Origin: Persicirhabdus sediminis
Lineage (GTDB): Bacteria > Verrucomicrobiota > Verrucomicrobiia > Verrucomicrobiales > Akkermansiaceae
Direction: 5' to 3'
DNA length: 64,000 nt
Assembly: GCF_016595495.1 (NCBI RefSeq)
Contig: NZ_JAENIM010000043.1
Coordinates: 31,374-95,373, forward strand
The translations under genes and the position numbers were made by a program. The notes below the pieces were generated by a model. The model was not told where the DNA came from, did not search any database, and worked only from the letters and a program-made list of their open reading frames with translations. Shown one piece after another: positions 25,005 to 36,200 of this stretch (position 1 is the first letter of the stretch; each line of letters starts with the position of its first letter).

Positions 25005-27623
25005 ATGCGCATAATGTTCTGTCGTACCAATTGTATAGATAGAATGGAAAAGTCAGTCATGATGCCTCATCAATTTTTATCCTCAAGGCGCCCAAAAAGA
25101 ATGGGCTCTTATTTCGCCGGTTTGGCTCTTGGCTGGTTAGCCACGTCAGGAGCATTGCTCGCTGGAGACGCCAAACAGCAACTGCTAGACGAAGGGGTGG
25201 AGCAGATTGTTTTTGCTACCCGCCACCAGTCTATCGACGCTCACTATTACGCTAGCTTTGGCCATTACGCGCAGAGTGAAAATACACCAGCGTACACCGA
25301 GTTTGGCCAGCTGGTCATTCTGGATGTGGATTCTGGCGAGATGAATATCTTGCTGGAAGATGAAAAAGGCGGCGTGCGTGATCCGCAGATGCACTACGAT
25401 GGCAAAAAAATCCTCTTTTCCTACCGTCCTGGTGGCAGCCCGTATTTCAACCTCTACGAAATCGACATCGCCAGCAAAGAGCTGCGCCAAATCACCAAAG
25501 GTGAGTATGACGACATCGAGCCAAGCTACCTGCCCAATGGCGATATCGTTTTTGTTTCCACCCGCTCTGAGCGCTGGGTAAACTGCTGGGCGACTCCATC
25601 AGCTACCATTCACCGCTGTGATGAAAATGGTGAAAACATCCACGTGCTTTCGTCCAACATCGAACAAGACAATACCCCGTGGGTACTGCCTGACGGGCGG
25701 ATTTTATATACCCGCTGGGAGTACGTAGATCGCAGCCAGTTTACCTTCCACCACCTGTGGACGATGCATCCAGATGGCACTCGCCAGCAGGCGTATTTTG
25801 GCAATATGCACCCGGGCCTCGTCTTCATTGATGGCAAGCCAATCCCGGGCTCAGATGAAGTGCTATTTTCACGTTCTCCCAAACAACACGGCTGGCGCGA
25901 CCACAAAGGTTACGTTGCCAGAGTCAGTGCCAAAAAAGGCCCCGACCACGAGGAGTCATTAGTGGTGGTGAATGATAAAGTCGTCTGCGTAGATCCATAC
26001 CCGATCAGCAAAGACCTCTACATCGCGGCGCAAGAAACCGCACTCATTACCATGACGCCAGATGGTGAAGTGGCTAAATTATTTGATCTGCCTAAGCAGC
26101 TTATCCAGCAAGGGCTGAAAATTCACGAACCGAGACCGGTGCGTCCGCGTGCACGTGAATCCATCATCCCAGATCGTACCGATGCGGCTGAAGAAACTGG
26201 CACCATGATCCTGAGCAACGTCTACGAAGGACGTAACATGGACGGCATCGAGCCAGGCAGCATTCGTGAGCTATTGATCATGGAAACCCTGCCCAAGCCA
26301 GTCAACCATGGCGGCACCCAGCCACCAATCAGCTTCTTTGGTACCTTCACATTGATGCGTACTCTGGGCACCGTGCCAGTAGAAGAAGATGGCTCCGCTC
26401 ATTTTGAAGTGCCAGCTAAGCGACCAATCGTTCTCGCAGCTCTCGATGAAGAAGGCAACAGCGTGCAGCGTATGCTCAGCTTCACCACCGTGATGCCGGG
26501 TGAAAAACAAAGCTGTATCGGCTGCCACGAAGATCGTGTTAGCACGCCGCCACCGAGCTACGGCTCCATGTCCATGGCGCTCAAGCGTGAAGCTAGCATT
26601 CCCAAGCTGGCTGAACATCGCCCAGAAATCTACGATTTCCCACGCGACATCCAGCCCATCCTCGACCGCCACTGCGTAGAATGTCACTCACCAGATAAGC
26701 TGGATGGTCGGGTAAACTTGAGCGGCGATGACGGCCCAATTTTCACTCACAGCTACCACACACTCACCGTGCTGCAGGAAGCCGTGGACAACAGAAACCG
26801 CGCTAATGGCAGCCTGCCTCCATATTCATTTGGCTCAGGAGCTAGCCCGCTGATGAAGAAACTTTCCGGCGACCACTACGATGTCAAACTCAGTGATACT
26901 GAGATCGACATCATCCGTGGCTGGCTAGATACCGGCTCTGCATTCCCTGGCACCTACGCGGCGCTGGGATCAGGCATCGTTGGCAACTACGACCGCCTGC
27001 CAGAGCAATACCACGGTAGAATGTCCTCGCTGAATCAAGTGAGAGATTGGCCAGAAAGTGTCGCTGCGAGCAAAGTGATCAGACAAGACTGCATGAGCTG
27101 CCACACGGACAACCGTCGCCTGCCTCTGCACCCAGCTGACCACAAAGGCATTCCTCATTGGTCATGGGGCGGAGTGGATAAACCAATCAAGAGAGACATG
27201 GAGTGGCAAGACCGCGAGCTGGTATTCAGCTCTAACCACCAAGTATTCAACCTTAGCCGACCAGACAAATCACTCATGCTACAAGCTCCGCTGAGCAAAG
27301 AGCAAGGTGGACTAGGCATCTGTGTGAGTGCGGATGGAAAACCAGTGATAGAGTCTGATGATAGCGAAACCTATCAGCTGATCTTGAAAATGGTAGAGCG
27401 CGCTAAGCAAGAGCTCGATGGCACCAGCCGATTCAACCGCGACGACTTTGTGCCGCTGCATTCATACCTCAGACAGATGAAAAACTACGGCATCATCCCT
27501 GAGGAATATGATCCGGCTAAACATAAAATCGACCCGTACGAAGTGGACGAACTCTACTTCCAGAAGCACTGGTACCGTGCTGAGGGAGAATTTAATGAGA
27601 AAGCAACTTTGATAGAAAGATAA
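25005..27623 (+). CDS. Secreted protein with PD40-type repeats and three haem motifs (HzsA-like)
   Basis: An 872-residue protein with an N-terminal hydrophobic segment (GSYFAGLALGWLATSGALLAG); the start may be residue 14, 19 or 34. The first half is a beta-propeller with PD40/TolB-like repeats (QMHYDGKKILFSYRPGGSP, PNGDIVFVSTRS), the middle part matches the hydrazine-synthase-alpha middle domain, and three CxxCH motifs lie at residues 504, 557 and 696. These are periplasmic c-type haem proteins; despite the name, most members are not in anammox bacteria and their reaction is unknown. The arrangement sulfatase then HzsA-like protein suggests a role in polysaccharide breakdown, inferred only from context. 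Confidence 0.85.
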   Translation: MRIMFCRTNCIDRMEKSVMMPHQFLSSRRPKRMGSYFAGLALGWLATSGALLAGDAKQQLLDEGVEQIVFATRHQSIDAHYYASFGHYAQSENTPAYTEFGQLVILDVDSGEMNILLEDEKGGVRDPQMHYDGKKILFSYRPGGSPYFNLYEIDIASKELRQITKGEYDDIEPSYLPNGDIVFVSTRSERWVNCWATPSATIHRCDENGENIHVLSSNIEQDNTPWVLPDGRILYTRWEYVDRSQFTFHHLWTMHPDGTRQQAYFGNMHPGLVFIDGKPIPGSDEVLFSRSPKQHGWRDHKGYVARVSAKKGPDHEESLVVVNDKVVCVDPYPISKDLYIAAQETALITMTPDGEVAKLFDLPKQLIQQGLKIHEPRPVRPRARESIIPDRTDAAEETGTMILSNVYEGRNMDGIEPGSIRELLIMETLPKPVNHGGTQPPISFFGTFTLMRTLGTVPVEEDGSAHFEVPAKRPIVLAALDEEGNSVQRMLSFTTVMPGEKQSCIGCHEDRVSTPPPSYGSMSMALKREASIPKLAEHRPEIYDFPRDIQPILDRHCVECHSPDKLDGRVNLSGDDGPIFTHSYHTLTVLQEAVDNRNRANGSLPPYSFGSGASPLMKKLSGDHYDVKLSDTEIDIIRGWLDTGSAFPGTYAALGSGIVGNYDRLPEQYHGRMSSLNQVRDWPESVAASKVIRQDCMSCHTDNRRLPLHPADHKGIPHWSWGGVDKPIKRDMEWQDRELVFSSNHQVFNLSRPDKSLMLQAPLSKEQGGLGICVSADGKPVIESDDSETYQLILKMVERAKQELDGTSRFNRDDFVPLHSYLRQMKNYGIIPEEYDPAKHKIDPYEVDELYFQKHWYRAEGEFNEKATLIER

Positions 27624-27631
27624 GACCATGC

Positions 27632-27701
27632 CGACTAGTTAGCACTAGTTAGCTAGTCGAATGGTAGCAGCCAGCCAGCTGGAAATATCTAGCTGGCTGG
27701 C
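27632..27701. repeat. Word-rich palindrome cluster after the HzsA-like gene
   Basis: CGACTAG (27632-27638) pairs with CTAGTCG (27653-27659), and GCCAGCCAGCT (27670-27680) pairs perfectly with AGCTGGCTGGC (27691-27701) over a 10-nt loop. Nearly every base belongs to CTAG, TTAGC or AGCTGG words, as at 15598 and 39720. Confidence 0.75.
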
Positions 27702-27710
27702 AATGATGGA

Positions 27711-27747
27711 AACCCAAGTTGGCACTAGCCAGCTTGGGTTTTGTTAT
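27711..27747 (+). terminator. Rho-independent terminator of the sulfatase/HzsA-like unit
   Basis: AACCCAAGTTGGC (27711-27723) pairs with GCCAGCTTGGGTT (27728-27740) with one wobble pair and a short loop, followed by TTTTGTT. It overlaps the 3' end of the convergent zinc-ribbon gene. Confidence 0.8.
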
Positions 27748-28243
27748 GTTGCTCTTGGGCTGCAGCGATGGCGTGCTGCGCCATGTGCACCTTGACGATG
27801 TTTTCTAACTCGCTAGATGGTCTGGCTGGATCTGGTTTGTGAAATAGACCAAAAAAATTGCGTCCCACTTGGATAGGCGTCATGATGATGCCCCAAGGAA
27901 ATCCCCACCAGCCAAAGACGCCTGAAAATAACATGCCGCCGATTTTGTTTTTGATTCCACACGAGTGGCAGCAGATGTCAGGTTTGCTTTTCCATGAACT
28001 TAGAATAAAAGCTGACCAGATAGAATGTGATGTGTGTACATCGACGGGGCCAGCTTTGCCACATTTTGGGCAGCTGCCCGAGTGAACCTCAATGACGTTC
28101 TCGCAGAGGATGTCAGCTGGAATCTGATCGGCGACGTTTAAGACGTAGCCATGGGCGTGGCATTCATCGTTACAGAATTTCAAGTTGCCGTCTTTTTTGC
28201 CAGAGAAGATTAGGAAAGACCCGCAGTAGTCGCATTTCGCCAT
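27725..28243 (-). CDS. Zinc-ribbon protein with a hydrophobic segment
   Basis: Four cysteine pairs suggest treble or double zinc ribbons: CDYC and FCNDEC (residues 4-29), CPKC (about 58), and CCHSC (about 88). A hydrophobic stretch rich in Gly, Phe and Trp follows (MLFSGVFGWWGFPWGIIM, about 100-117) and may lie in the membrane. The C-terminus is a charged helix. No known function; relatives with this layout are seen as conserved hypotheticals. Convergent with the HzsA-like gene, transcribed alone. Confidence 0.75.
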   Translation of the reverse strand: MAKCDYCGSFLIFSGKKDGNLKFCNDECHAHGYVLNVADQIPADILCENVIEVHSGSCPKCGKAGPVDVHTSHSIWSAFILSSWKSKPDICCHSCGIKNKIGGMLFSGVFGWWGFPWGIIMTPIQVGRNFFGLFHKPDPARPSSELENIVKVHMAQHAIAAAQEQHNKTQAG

Positions 28244-28481
28244 GGTTTTTTAATTGTTAATTTGTTGTGAAGTTAGTTCTCGTCAGCTGGCCATGTTAGT
28301 GGGAGAGCAGGGTGAGTTTGTTAGCTTGGCAGTGCGAACGGGCATTTTTGATAGGTGGGGTTAGTTGTCAATTAGAAAGCGGAGGTGACAAGATGTGTGC
28401 CATTTATCGTGCCTAACGGTTGGCAGACATGACTATTTTTTAATCTGTACCTGATCCGGTAAACGCTCCACTTTAGCTGGC

Positions 28482-29936
28482 ATGAAATTTTTCTATCGAC
28501 TTTGTTTAGCCGCAGCTGCGGTGATTTCAGCTGGCTCGCTGCAGGCGCGTCCAGCTGGAGAAAAACCTAACGTCATCATCATCTTAGCAGATGACCTTGG
28601 TTACGCCGGTTTGAGCTGTTTTGGAGGCGAGGGCATCTCCACCCCCACACTTGATAGACTAGCTGAAAATGGTGTGAAGTGTGAGAACTTCTACAGCAAC
28701 AGCACAGTTTGTACGCCCACGCGTGTTGCCTTGATGACTGGCCGCTACCAGCAGCGTGTTGGTGTCGATCATATCTATTACTACTGCCTGAAGGAAAATG
28801 ACGGCTTAGATCCTAATACCAGTCCATTATTAGCCAAACAATTTAAAGCAGCTGGATATGTCACTGGCGTTTTTGGCAAATGGCACCTCGGCGCTGGCCC
28901 AGCGTATCGGCCTGATAAGTTAGGGTTCGATTGGTTCACCGGATTTCTCGATGGCAATATCGACTTCATCTCGCATCACAATACCGAGAGCAAAGTCGAT
29001 TGGTGGGTGAAAAATGAAGAGCGCAACCAAGAAGGTTACGCTCAAGACTTGCTCAATGAGGCCGTGGTTGACTTTATCGACGAGCACCATGAAAAACCAT
29101 TTTTCCTCTACGTGCCGCTAGCTGCTGTGCACGTTCCCATGCAGGGACCTAAGGACGAGCCACTGCGTACGGATAGCTTCTACGCCTACCGAGTTGACCA
29201 TCTATTCCCGCGCGACGAATACATGCGCCGCTACAGCGACATGGTCACCTCTATCGACCGTGGTGTGGACATGATGATGGCTGCTCTGCAAAAATATGAG
29301 TTAGAAGAAAATACCTTAGTCATCTTCACCTCAGACAATGGTGGCGAGGCGATTGGCGTGGGACACGCCAAAGTCAATGGGCCGTTCCGTGGCCACAAAG
29401 TGAACATGTATGAAGGCGGGCTGCGAGTGCCTGGGCTGATGTATTGGAAGGGTATGTTAGGCGGTGAGTCAGCCAGCCAGACTAGCGATGAAGTGATGCT
29501 GACTATGGATCTATTTCCCACTGTGCTAGAGGCCGCTGGTATTGAATACAATGATGATTATCCGCTGGATGGCGTGAGCCTGTGGCCAGCTGTGAGCAAA
29601 CAAGAGCCGCTCGCTGAGCGTGACCTTTTCTGGATGCATACCGAGCGTCTTGTGATGCGTCGTGGTGATTGGAAGCTCATCCGCCAAGATGGCGGCGAAG
29701 AACTCTACAATCTAGCAGATGATCTAGCTGAAGCGAATGATCTATCGGCTTCAGCTGAGCAACAAGAGCGCGTCCAGCAGATGCTCAAAGACTCAGACCA
29801 GTGGCGCAAAGAAACCGCCATCGGCGTTCCAGCTGAGCGCGAAATTGGCGTGTGGGTGAAACCAGTGTGGCCGTGTAGCCGCGACGTCAAAGCATTCAAC
29901 GAAGGGCGCGAGTATAGCTGGCCAAATAACAAATAA
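28482..29936 (+). CDS. Secreted type I sulfatase (arylsulfatase A-like)
   Basis: S1 sulfatase of a different subgroup from the two above: modification motif C77-T-P-T-R81, metal-ligand D37-D38 in ILADDLGYAGLSCFGG, metal motif SDNGGEAIG. Signal peptide to residue 22. Length 484 residues, without the C-terminal NRNxxYAxG tail of the other two. One base separates its stop from the next small gene, so the two are translationally coupled or at least cotranscribed. Substrate unknown. Confidence 0.93.
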   Translation: MKFFYRLCLAAAAVISAGSLQARPAGEKPNVIIILADDLGYAGLSCFGGEGISTPTLDRLAENGVKCENFYSNSTVCTPTRVALMTGRYQQRVGVDHIYYYCLKENDGLDPNTSPLLAKQFKAAGYVTGVFGKWHLGAGPAYRPDKLGFDWFTGFLDGNIDFISHHNTESKVDWWVKNEERNQEGYAQDLLNEAVVDFIDEHHEKPFFLYVPLAAVHVPMQGPKDEPLRTDSFYAYRVDHLFPRDEYMRRYSDMVTSIDRGVDMMMAALQKYELEENTLVIFTSDNGGEAIGVGHAKVNGPFRGHKVNMYEGGLRVPGLMYWKGMLGGESASQTSDEVMLTMDLFPTVLEAAGIEYNDDYPLDGVSLWPAVSKQEPLAERDLFWMHTERLVMRRGDWKLIRQDGGEELYNLADDLAEANDLSASAEQQERVQQMLKDSDQWRKETAIGVPAEREIGVWVKPVWPCSRDVKAFNEGREYSWPNNK

Positions 29937-29937
29937 G

Positions 29938-30195
29938 ATGATGTCCGTTAGTGCCCCGCAATTCAGTTGCCTCAGACTGGCGTGGATTGTCCAGCTGGCT
30001 TCCATTGGCTACCTGCTATGGTTTCTTTTTCATCTTCCAACTGGCAGCGCTGGCAGTGTGATGCTCTGCCATGCTGTCAGCTGTGTTTTGTTGCTAGTGG
30101 CATTATTGATAGAGAAAAAGCGCGATCATCTCTGGCTACCTGTGATTTCATTTCTTGTGGTACTAATCATCGTGCCCATGTTTTTGCCTCTCTAA
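29938..30195 (+). CDS. Small membrane protein
   Basis: An 85-residue protein with three hydrophobic segments (about 14-34, 40-57, 64-84) and the basic loop EKKRDHLW. Starts with two consecutive ATG codons 1 bp after the sulfatase stop. Unknown family. The tight coupling to the sulfatase suggests a shared role, perhaps in the membrane. A terminator-like hairpin follows 10 bp after its end. Confidence 0.65.
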   Translation: MMSVSAPQFSCLRLAWIVQLASIGYLLWFLFHLPTGSAGSVMLCHAVSCVLLLVALLIEKKRDHLWLPVISFLVVLIIVPMFLPL

Positions 30196-30202
30196 TACGA
30201 GA

Positions 30203-30240
30203 TAAAAAATGCCGCTCAGAGAAAGCTCTGAGCGGCATTT
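30203..30240 (-). terminator. Bidirectional terminator, strongest for the giant protein gene
   Basis: Perfect 15-bp stem AAATGCCGCTCAGAG / CTCTGAGCGGCATTT (30207-30221 and 30226-30240) with loop AAAG. On the minus strand it ends in a run of T; on the plus strand the tail is GATTTCT, weaker. It lies between the convergent ends of the small membrane gene and the giant gene and serves both. Confidence 0.9.
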
Positions 30241-30261
30241 GATTTCTATCAGCGGGTCAAT

Positions 30262-33200
30262 CTATTCGAGAACGAGGTAGTTAACTTGCTCAGTAGCGTG
30301 CTTGCGCTCGCTATTACCAAGCATGTCTTCGTCAGCCACCAAGTTGAGGGAGCTCGAGGAAATTGGGCTCGCACCAAACAGCACTGGCCAGTAGCCGTCT
30401 GCGCCGTCCATTGCCGCGCCTGATAGAGCGGCTACACTTGGGTTACTCAGCGCACCACTCAGGCTATAGCTGTATGGGTTATCGCCATTGTTGCTCCAGT
30501 GTCTGATAGAGTCGGCGCCAGTAGCAGCCTCGTAGGCCACACCATTAATGGTGCCTGAGCCAGACTCAATGACGATGTAACCGATCGTCTCGTCAGCGCG
30601 GCTAACGACTGAGTCTTCACCAACGTGTTTGCCGATGTTGAGGTTGTTAGCATCAGGTGTGTTATTGCGCGAGCTTCCATGACACCAGAACACTGATGGG
30701 CTGTCGTCATTGTTACTCATCACTTGGCCAAGCACTACTGGTGAGGTGTAGCTGTTGTTATAGCTTACTGATTCAGCCAGCCAGTTGTTATTTTCAGCGG
30801 TCACCGTAGAGGTCATGCGCGCAGCTTCCATGGTCACGCCGTGCGCTGCGTGTGTGTAAATACCAGCTTCTACGGCGACAATGGAGACGTCTAGCGAGAT
30901 CGAGTCTGTGAGACCATCAAATCTATCGATTTGGATTTCAAAACCTGACCCAGAGACATTTCGCAGACGAGTGACTACAGGAGGAGTCGTGCTATCTGGA
31001 TAGATCGGTGTGGCAATGATCACCGCTGAGTGGTAGTAGGTGCCGAGATCAACTTGCGTCCAGTTAGTATTGCCCACACTGCTGAGTGTTGTGCGCGCTA
31101 GCTTTGGCGTTAGATCTTGCTCTACAGTCACCGTGATGGTGGCACTGGCTGAGGTAAACTCAGCGTCGGAAGCCGTGAAGCTGAAGCTGTCCGTACCGTA
31201 GAAACCTGCATTTGGTGTGTAGGTCACTAAGCTGCCTTGTTGGCTCAGCTGGCCGCTAGCTGGCTGGCCAGTGATATTGTAGTTCAGGTTGTCACCGTCG
31301 GGGTCGCTTCCTGTCAGTGTAATCTGAGCATCGCTGCCTTCAATTAAGGTCAGGCTGTCGTTATTAGCAACTGGTGGAAGGTTAGAGATCTCGATAGTTA
31401 GCGAGACATTGGCGGTGATGTTTTGGTTTCCATCAGTGAGGGTGTAAGTGAAACTATCAGAGCCAGACTGGCCAGCTGATGGTGTGTAGGTCACTTTGCC
31501 ATTATCAATCACCGCTGTGCCGCGTGTGCCGTTAGTAACTGAAACTAGCGATAGAGTATCGCCATCTGCATCGCTATCGTTAGCGAGTACATCGATGGTG
31601 ATGGTGTCTTCTTGATCTACCAGATAGCCCGTATCATCTAGCGCGACAGGTGCGGCGTTGCCAACCATGGAGACATTGTCAAACAGCGTGCGCTGAGCCG
31701 AACTGCTGCCGTTGTTATCGACGCGGAGAATGACTCTGCCAAAGGCTGCACTAGCTGGTGCTTGGTGGCTGCCCTGCAAGGTGTACCAGATTCCCGGTGT
31801 TTCATTGGCAATGTCACCTTCGTCCACGATGATGGTTGAACCAATGAGTCCACCAAGGGCGTCGTACCATTCCAGCTGGAGCGTCGGCTCCCACTTGTTG
31901 TTATTGTCGCCTTTGTTGTAGTAGTCAGTGCTGAGCTGGTAGATGTCGCCTGCATTCACCGGGATGTCTTGGTAAATGTAGGAATTTTGCCAACGAGACT
32001 CGATGTAGCGTGAGGCAATACCATCTAGGGTAGCAACTTCTAACCAGATGTTTGCATCACCAACGGTCACTCGGCGCCAGCTTGGAACGTCAAACGCTTC
32101 ATCCAAGTTCTTGCTGTCGGTGCCTACATCAAATTGTGCATTGCTAACAAGGTTAGCTCCCGGAGTGCCAGGGGCTTCACTGGCTGCGCTATCCAGCTGG
32201 ATGATGTAATCTAGCAATTCTTGTTGGGCGCTAGCTGATAATGATCTGACGACTGCGTGGGCGCTGCCGTCTGGTGCATTGGTGGCATTAAATACCTCAG
32301 CTAGAGTAGCTGCTGAACCATCATGGAGATAAGGAGCTGTGTCAGCTAGACCTTTCAGCGTAGGCGTATCAATGCCGTCTAATAGGCCTGATAGACGTTG
32401 ACCTGAGCTGACCTTGATCGTGCCGATATCGTGGCGAACTAGGCTAGCGCTGTCAGTAAAGTCAGCACCGCCGTGGCACTGCGCACAGTTGAGATCAGCA
32501 AAGTGTCTCTGGCCAAGGTATGCGGATGCAGTCATGTAGCCGTCAGCCTCGCGAGCTGGGCTGCGCGGTTCATGTTTGAGCGAAGTGACATAAGCTGCTA
32601 GAGCGTCGAGCTCCACGCTGTGGCCAGCTTTACTATCACCGAGTGGCTGGTTGCGAGAGCCTGTGTTGAAATCACTATCAGCTAGGAATCCAGTGCCGCC
32701 GAATGGTCCGCGAATGTCGTGTTCGAAGTCTTGGATTTCATCAAAGTTACCAGACCAGTGAACGCGACCATGGCCAGTACCGCGTTTGCCGTTGAGCGTT
32801 GAGTTGTTACGTATGCCTTCGCCGCGCTCGGTGAAGTCGTAGGTGCGACCGTCTTGGCCACCGTCGTCGTGACAAGAGGCACAGCTGAGGTAGCTATCGC
32901 GCGACATGCGTTCGTCGTTAGCATTGTAGAAGACTTGTTTGCCTAGCAGGACTTCCGCGCTGAGCGTTTCATTGCTAACAGTGATGGTATTCAGCTGGAC
33001 GTTAGTCGCTCCTTGATAGGCTAGGAATGGCTGAATATCAAATGACTGCACTGAGCGGCTCATGAAGTTTTTCACGAACAAGTTGCCGGAAGTGGCGTCG
33101 TATAACAAAGCATCTGGCGAGAGCTCGGTGAGCAATGTTTTACGCAGCGCCATGGTGCCGTCGAGGATGTCGTAGATTAGCACTTCGTTATTTCCGCGCA

Positions 33201-36200
33201 TAGCAATGAAGACGTAGTCACCGAGTGGTGAGAACTCCACTGCCGCTGGGAAGGCTTTGTTATCGTGGTCAAATCGGCGTCCAGCTAGTTCGCTAGAGCT
33301 GGAGAGCTCGACAACGGCGGTGACCGCACGAATGGTATTTTGGAATGCTTGTGAGTCTGGCTGGCCACTGCCACCTTCGAGGAATTCTCCGCGATCGGTA
33401 TTGGCTTTTGTGGCGGCGACCCACAGTTCGTCGCCAGCGGGATTGATAGATAATCCAGCTAGATAGTTAAGGATGCCTCTGCCGTTAGCGGATTCATCAA
33501 TCGAGGTATCTTTAGCCAGATTGATAGTGGTGGTCAGGCTCATGTTGGTGAGGTCGACTTGCCAAACATGCGCGGTTTCCACTTCTGTAATAAACTGTGA
33601 GACGTAGGCTTTGTTGCCGTCGCCATCGATAGCAATCGCACGTGCGCCACGGCTTAGTTCTAGCTGACGGGTGACGATTTTACTAGCTGGATCAATCTCG
33701 AGCAACTGACCAGAACCTTCCAGCGCAACGTAGAACTTATCATTGCCAGCATGATAGGTGATGCCAGATGGAGCGCTGCCGTAATCTAGTTTGATGGATT
33801 CAGATAGATTATTGTTGGATGTGGTAATGATATCAATTTGATCGTTTCCTTTACAGGTAACCCAAACTTCGTCGACGCTGTTAGTCGCGACGGAGACCGG
33901 CTTCTGGCCGACGGCTACTTCTTTAACCTTGGTATTGGTATCCGCAAGTAGGGCGCTGACTGTATTGTTATCTGGGTTGACCGACCAGATGGTGGCGGTC
34001 GTAGTATCGATCGTTAGACCACTGCTTTTCGCCGGAGCGGCGCCAGTTGGCACGGAGCCCACGGTGATGGTGTAGTTGTAGCTAGACACATTGCCTGAGG
34101 CATCGCGCACGTTGACCAAAATTTGATGGCGACCGTCAGTAGAAAAGCTAGTCGTTAGGTCGGCTGCACTTTGCCAGGCACCAGCGACGCCGTCTTGAAC
34201 CAGCTGGTACTCGAGCGCTTCACCTTCGGAGTCGATGGCGAAGGGCGATAGAGTCACACTTTGGCCAGCGCTCACCGGGTAGGTGGATAGATTGAAATCT
34301 GTCACCAGCGGAGCTGCGTTGCTATTATCAATAGCTGAGTCTGAGGTGGTGAAACTTGAGGTGAAGGTGGTTTCTAATCCATTGCCGACGACGTCTTTGA
34401 TGCCGCCTTGGCTGACAACAATTTCGTAGGTGGTGCTAACGGCTAGATCTTCGTCAGGAGTGAAGGTGATGATGTCTTTATCTGAGTAGGTGAAGTAACC
34501 TGCTAGAGTTTGTCCACCCACAGGACGCACGATGAAGTTTTCCGGAGTGATAGATGAGGTATCGAGGTTCTCTGGAATGACGATGGCGATGCGGCTTTTT
34601 ACCGACTGGCCAGTAGCGCCGTTCACTGGGTTGCAGTAGCTAACATCTGGGCCGCGAGTATCGGGCTCGGTTGAGCTAGCGTAAAATGCGGCGTGACCTT
34701 TTCCTCCAACAGAGAGAACCACATTGCCCATCGGAACCATGTATTCAGCTCCAACATCAAAGGTAGCGATGGTGCTGAGGTCGTCCATGTTATACATGCC
34801 GCGGCCAATGTAGCCGATGTTGTCTTGGAATTGGATGTAGTGGTTGAGACCTGTGGCCACAAAGCTACCAACGACGGTTAGGTTGCTCGGATCTGAGAAA
34901 TCCACCACCGTTGTGCGTTTGTTGCCCGCCGCATCTTTACCTGGCATGACGAGTTTGTCGCCGTACACAGCTGGCTCGTAGGCATTGCCTACTCCGTAGA
35001 TGAGATCTAGCAGTACTGGGTTGGCTGGGTTAGAAACATCGTAGGCTGCCACACCGTCGCCGGTATTACTGGCGGTGACTAACATCAAGTTGCCAACCAC
35101 CGTCATGCAGCCGCGGAATCCTAGCTGGTTTTCAAAATCCAAATCTACCAGCTTGGTATCGGTTTTCATGTCCCAGATCTCAGCAGCCACATGACTGCGT
35201 GGGTAGCCGTACTGACCGTAGTATGCGTAGCGGCCGTCGAAGAAGGCATTCACGTCTGGAGATCTTTGCGCTACCAAGTTCTGCGGCGTGGCATGACTCA
35301 CCGCAGGAAGCTGGCTGATATCGATGAATTTATCTTCATTGTTATAGGTGGCATTGATGTAGAGGTCTTGGCCATCGGGCATCAGGTACTCGCTGTAGAG
35401 GTGCTCAGGGCGGTGTACGTCGTAGTGCTGGCTAACACGTCTTGGATTGGTGATGTCTGAGAAGTCGTAGACGGAAATGCCGCCAGTATTGGCTAGCTTG
35501 CGACCGTCTGAGTAGAACCAGCCATCACGGTAGCCGATAGAAACAACACGTCCTTCTTCGCCGCTGTCGCCCACGCCATTGAGGTCAAATTCAAGAATCT
35601 TCTCACCCACGGTGGTATAGCTTTGCTGGTTGATGCCGGGGCCGCTGAGGCCTAGCGCTCTACCATTGAGCACGTTAGCAGTGCGGGATGTTGTCTCTCC
35701 TTGCAGTCCGTTTAGATAGAGATGGCGAATTTCGGCAGCATTAAGTTCGCGGTTCCACACGGCTAGCTCGTCGAGCTCGGCGTGCACGCCTGCGGTTCCA
35801 GCTAGCTGACCGATGCGGTCTAGTGGCAAGTCCATCACCCTGAAAGCTGAGGCAAATGGCGGTGTGCCGTAGGCGTAACCGTCGACGTAGACACAGGTGG
35901 TATGTTCGCCAGCCACCATGGCTAGGTGAACCCACTGGTCACTTGGCATCGCTTTCTCTAGCGATAGATCACCGCTAACAGCCTTGCTAATGCCTATTTC
36001 TTCAATGCCATCTTGTTTGAGGCGAACTGAGCCGTTAGCGGAGTCAAATAGAACTTCCATGGCCTCACCTGTAGCGCTGCGTTTTACCCAAGCTGAAAAT
36101 GTCCACGGGTAGCTGATATCGCCAGCATTTAGGTCGATAGCTTCAGCTACGTCATCTAACTTTACTGCTTGGCCAAATGGGCCGTTAGTATAACTCACGC

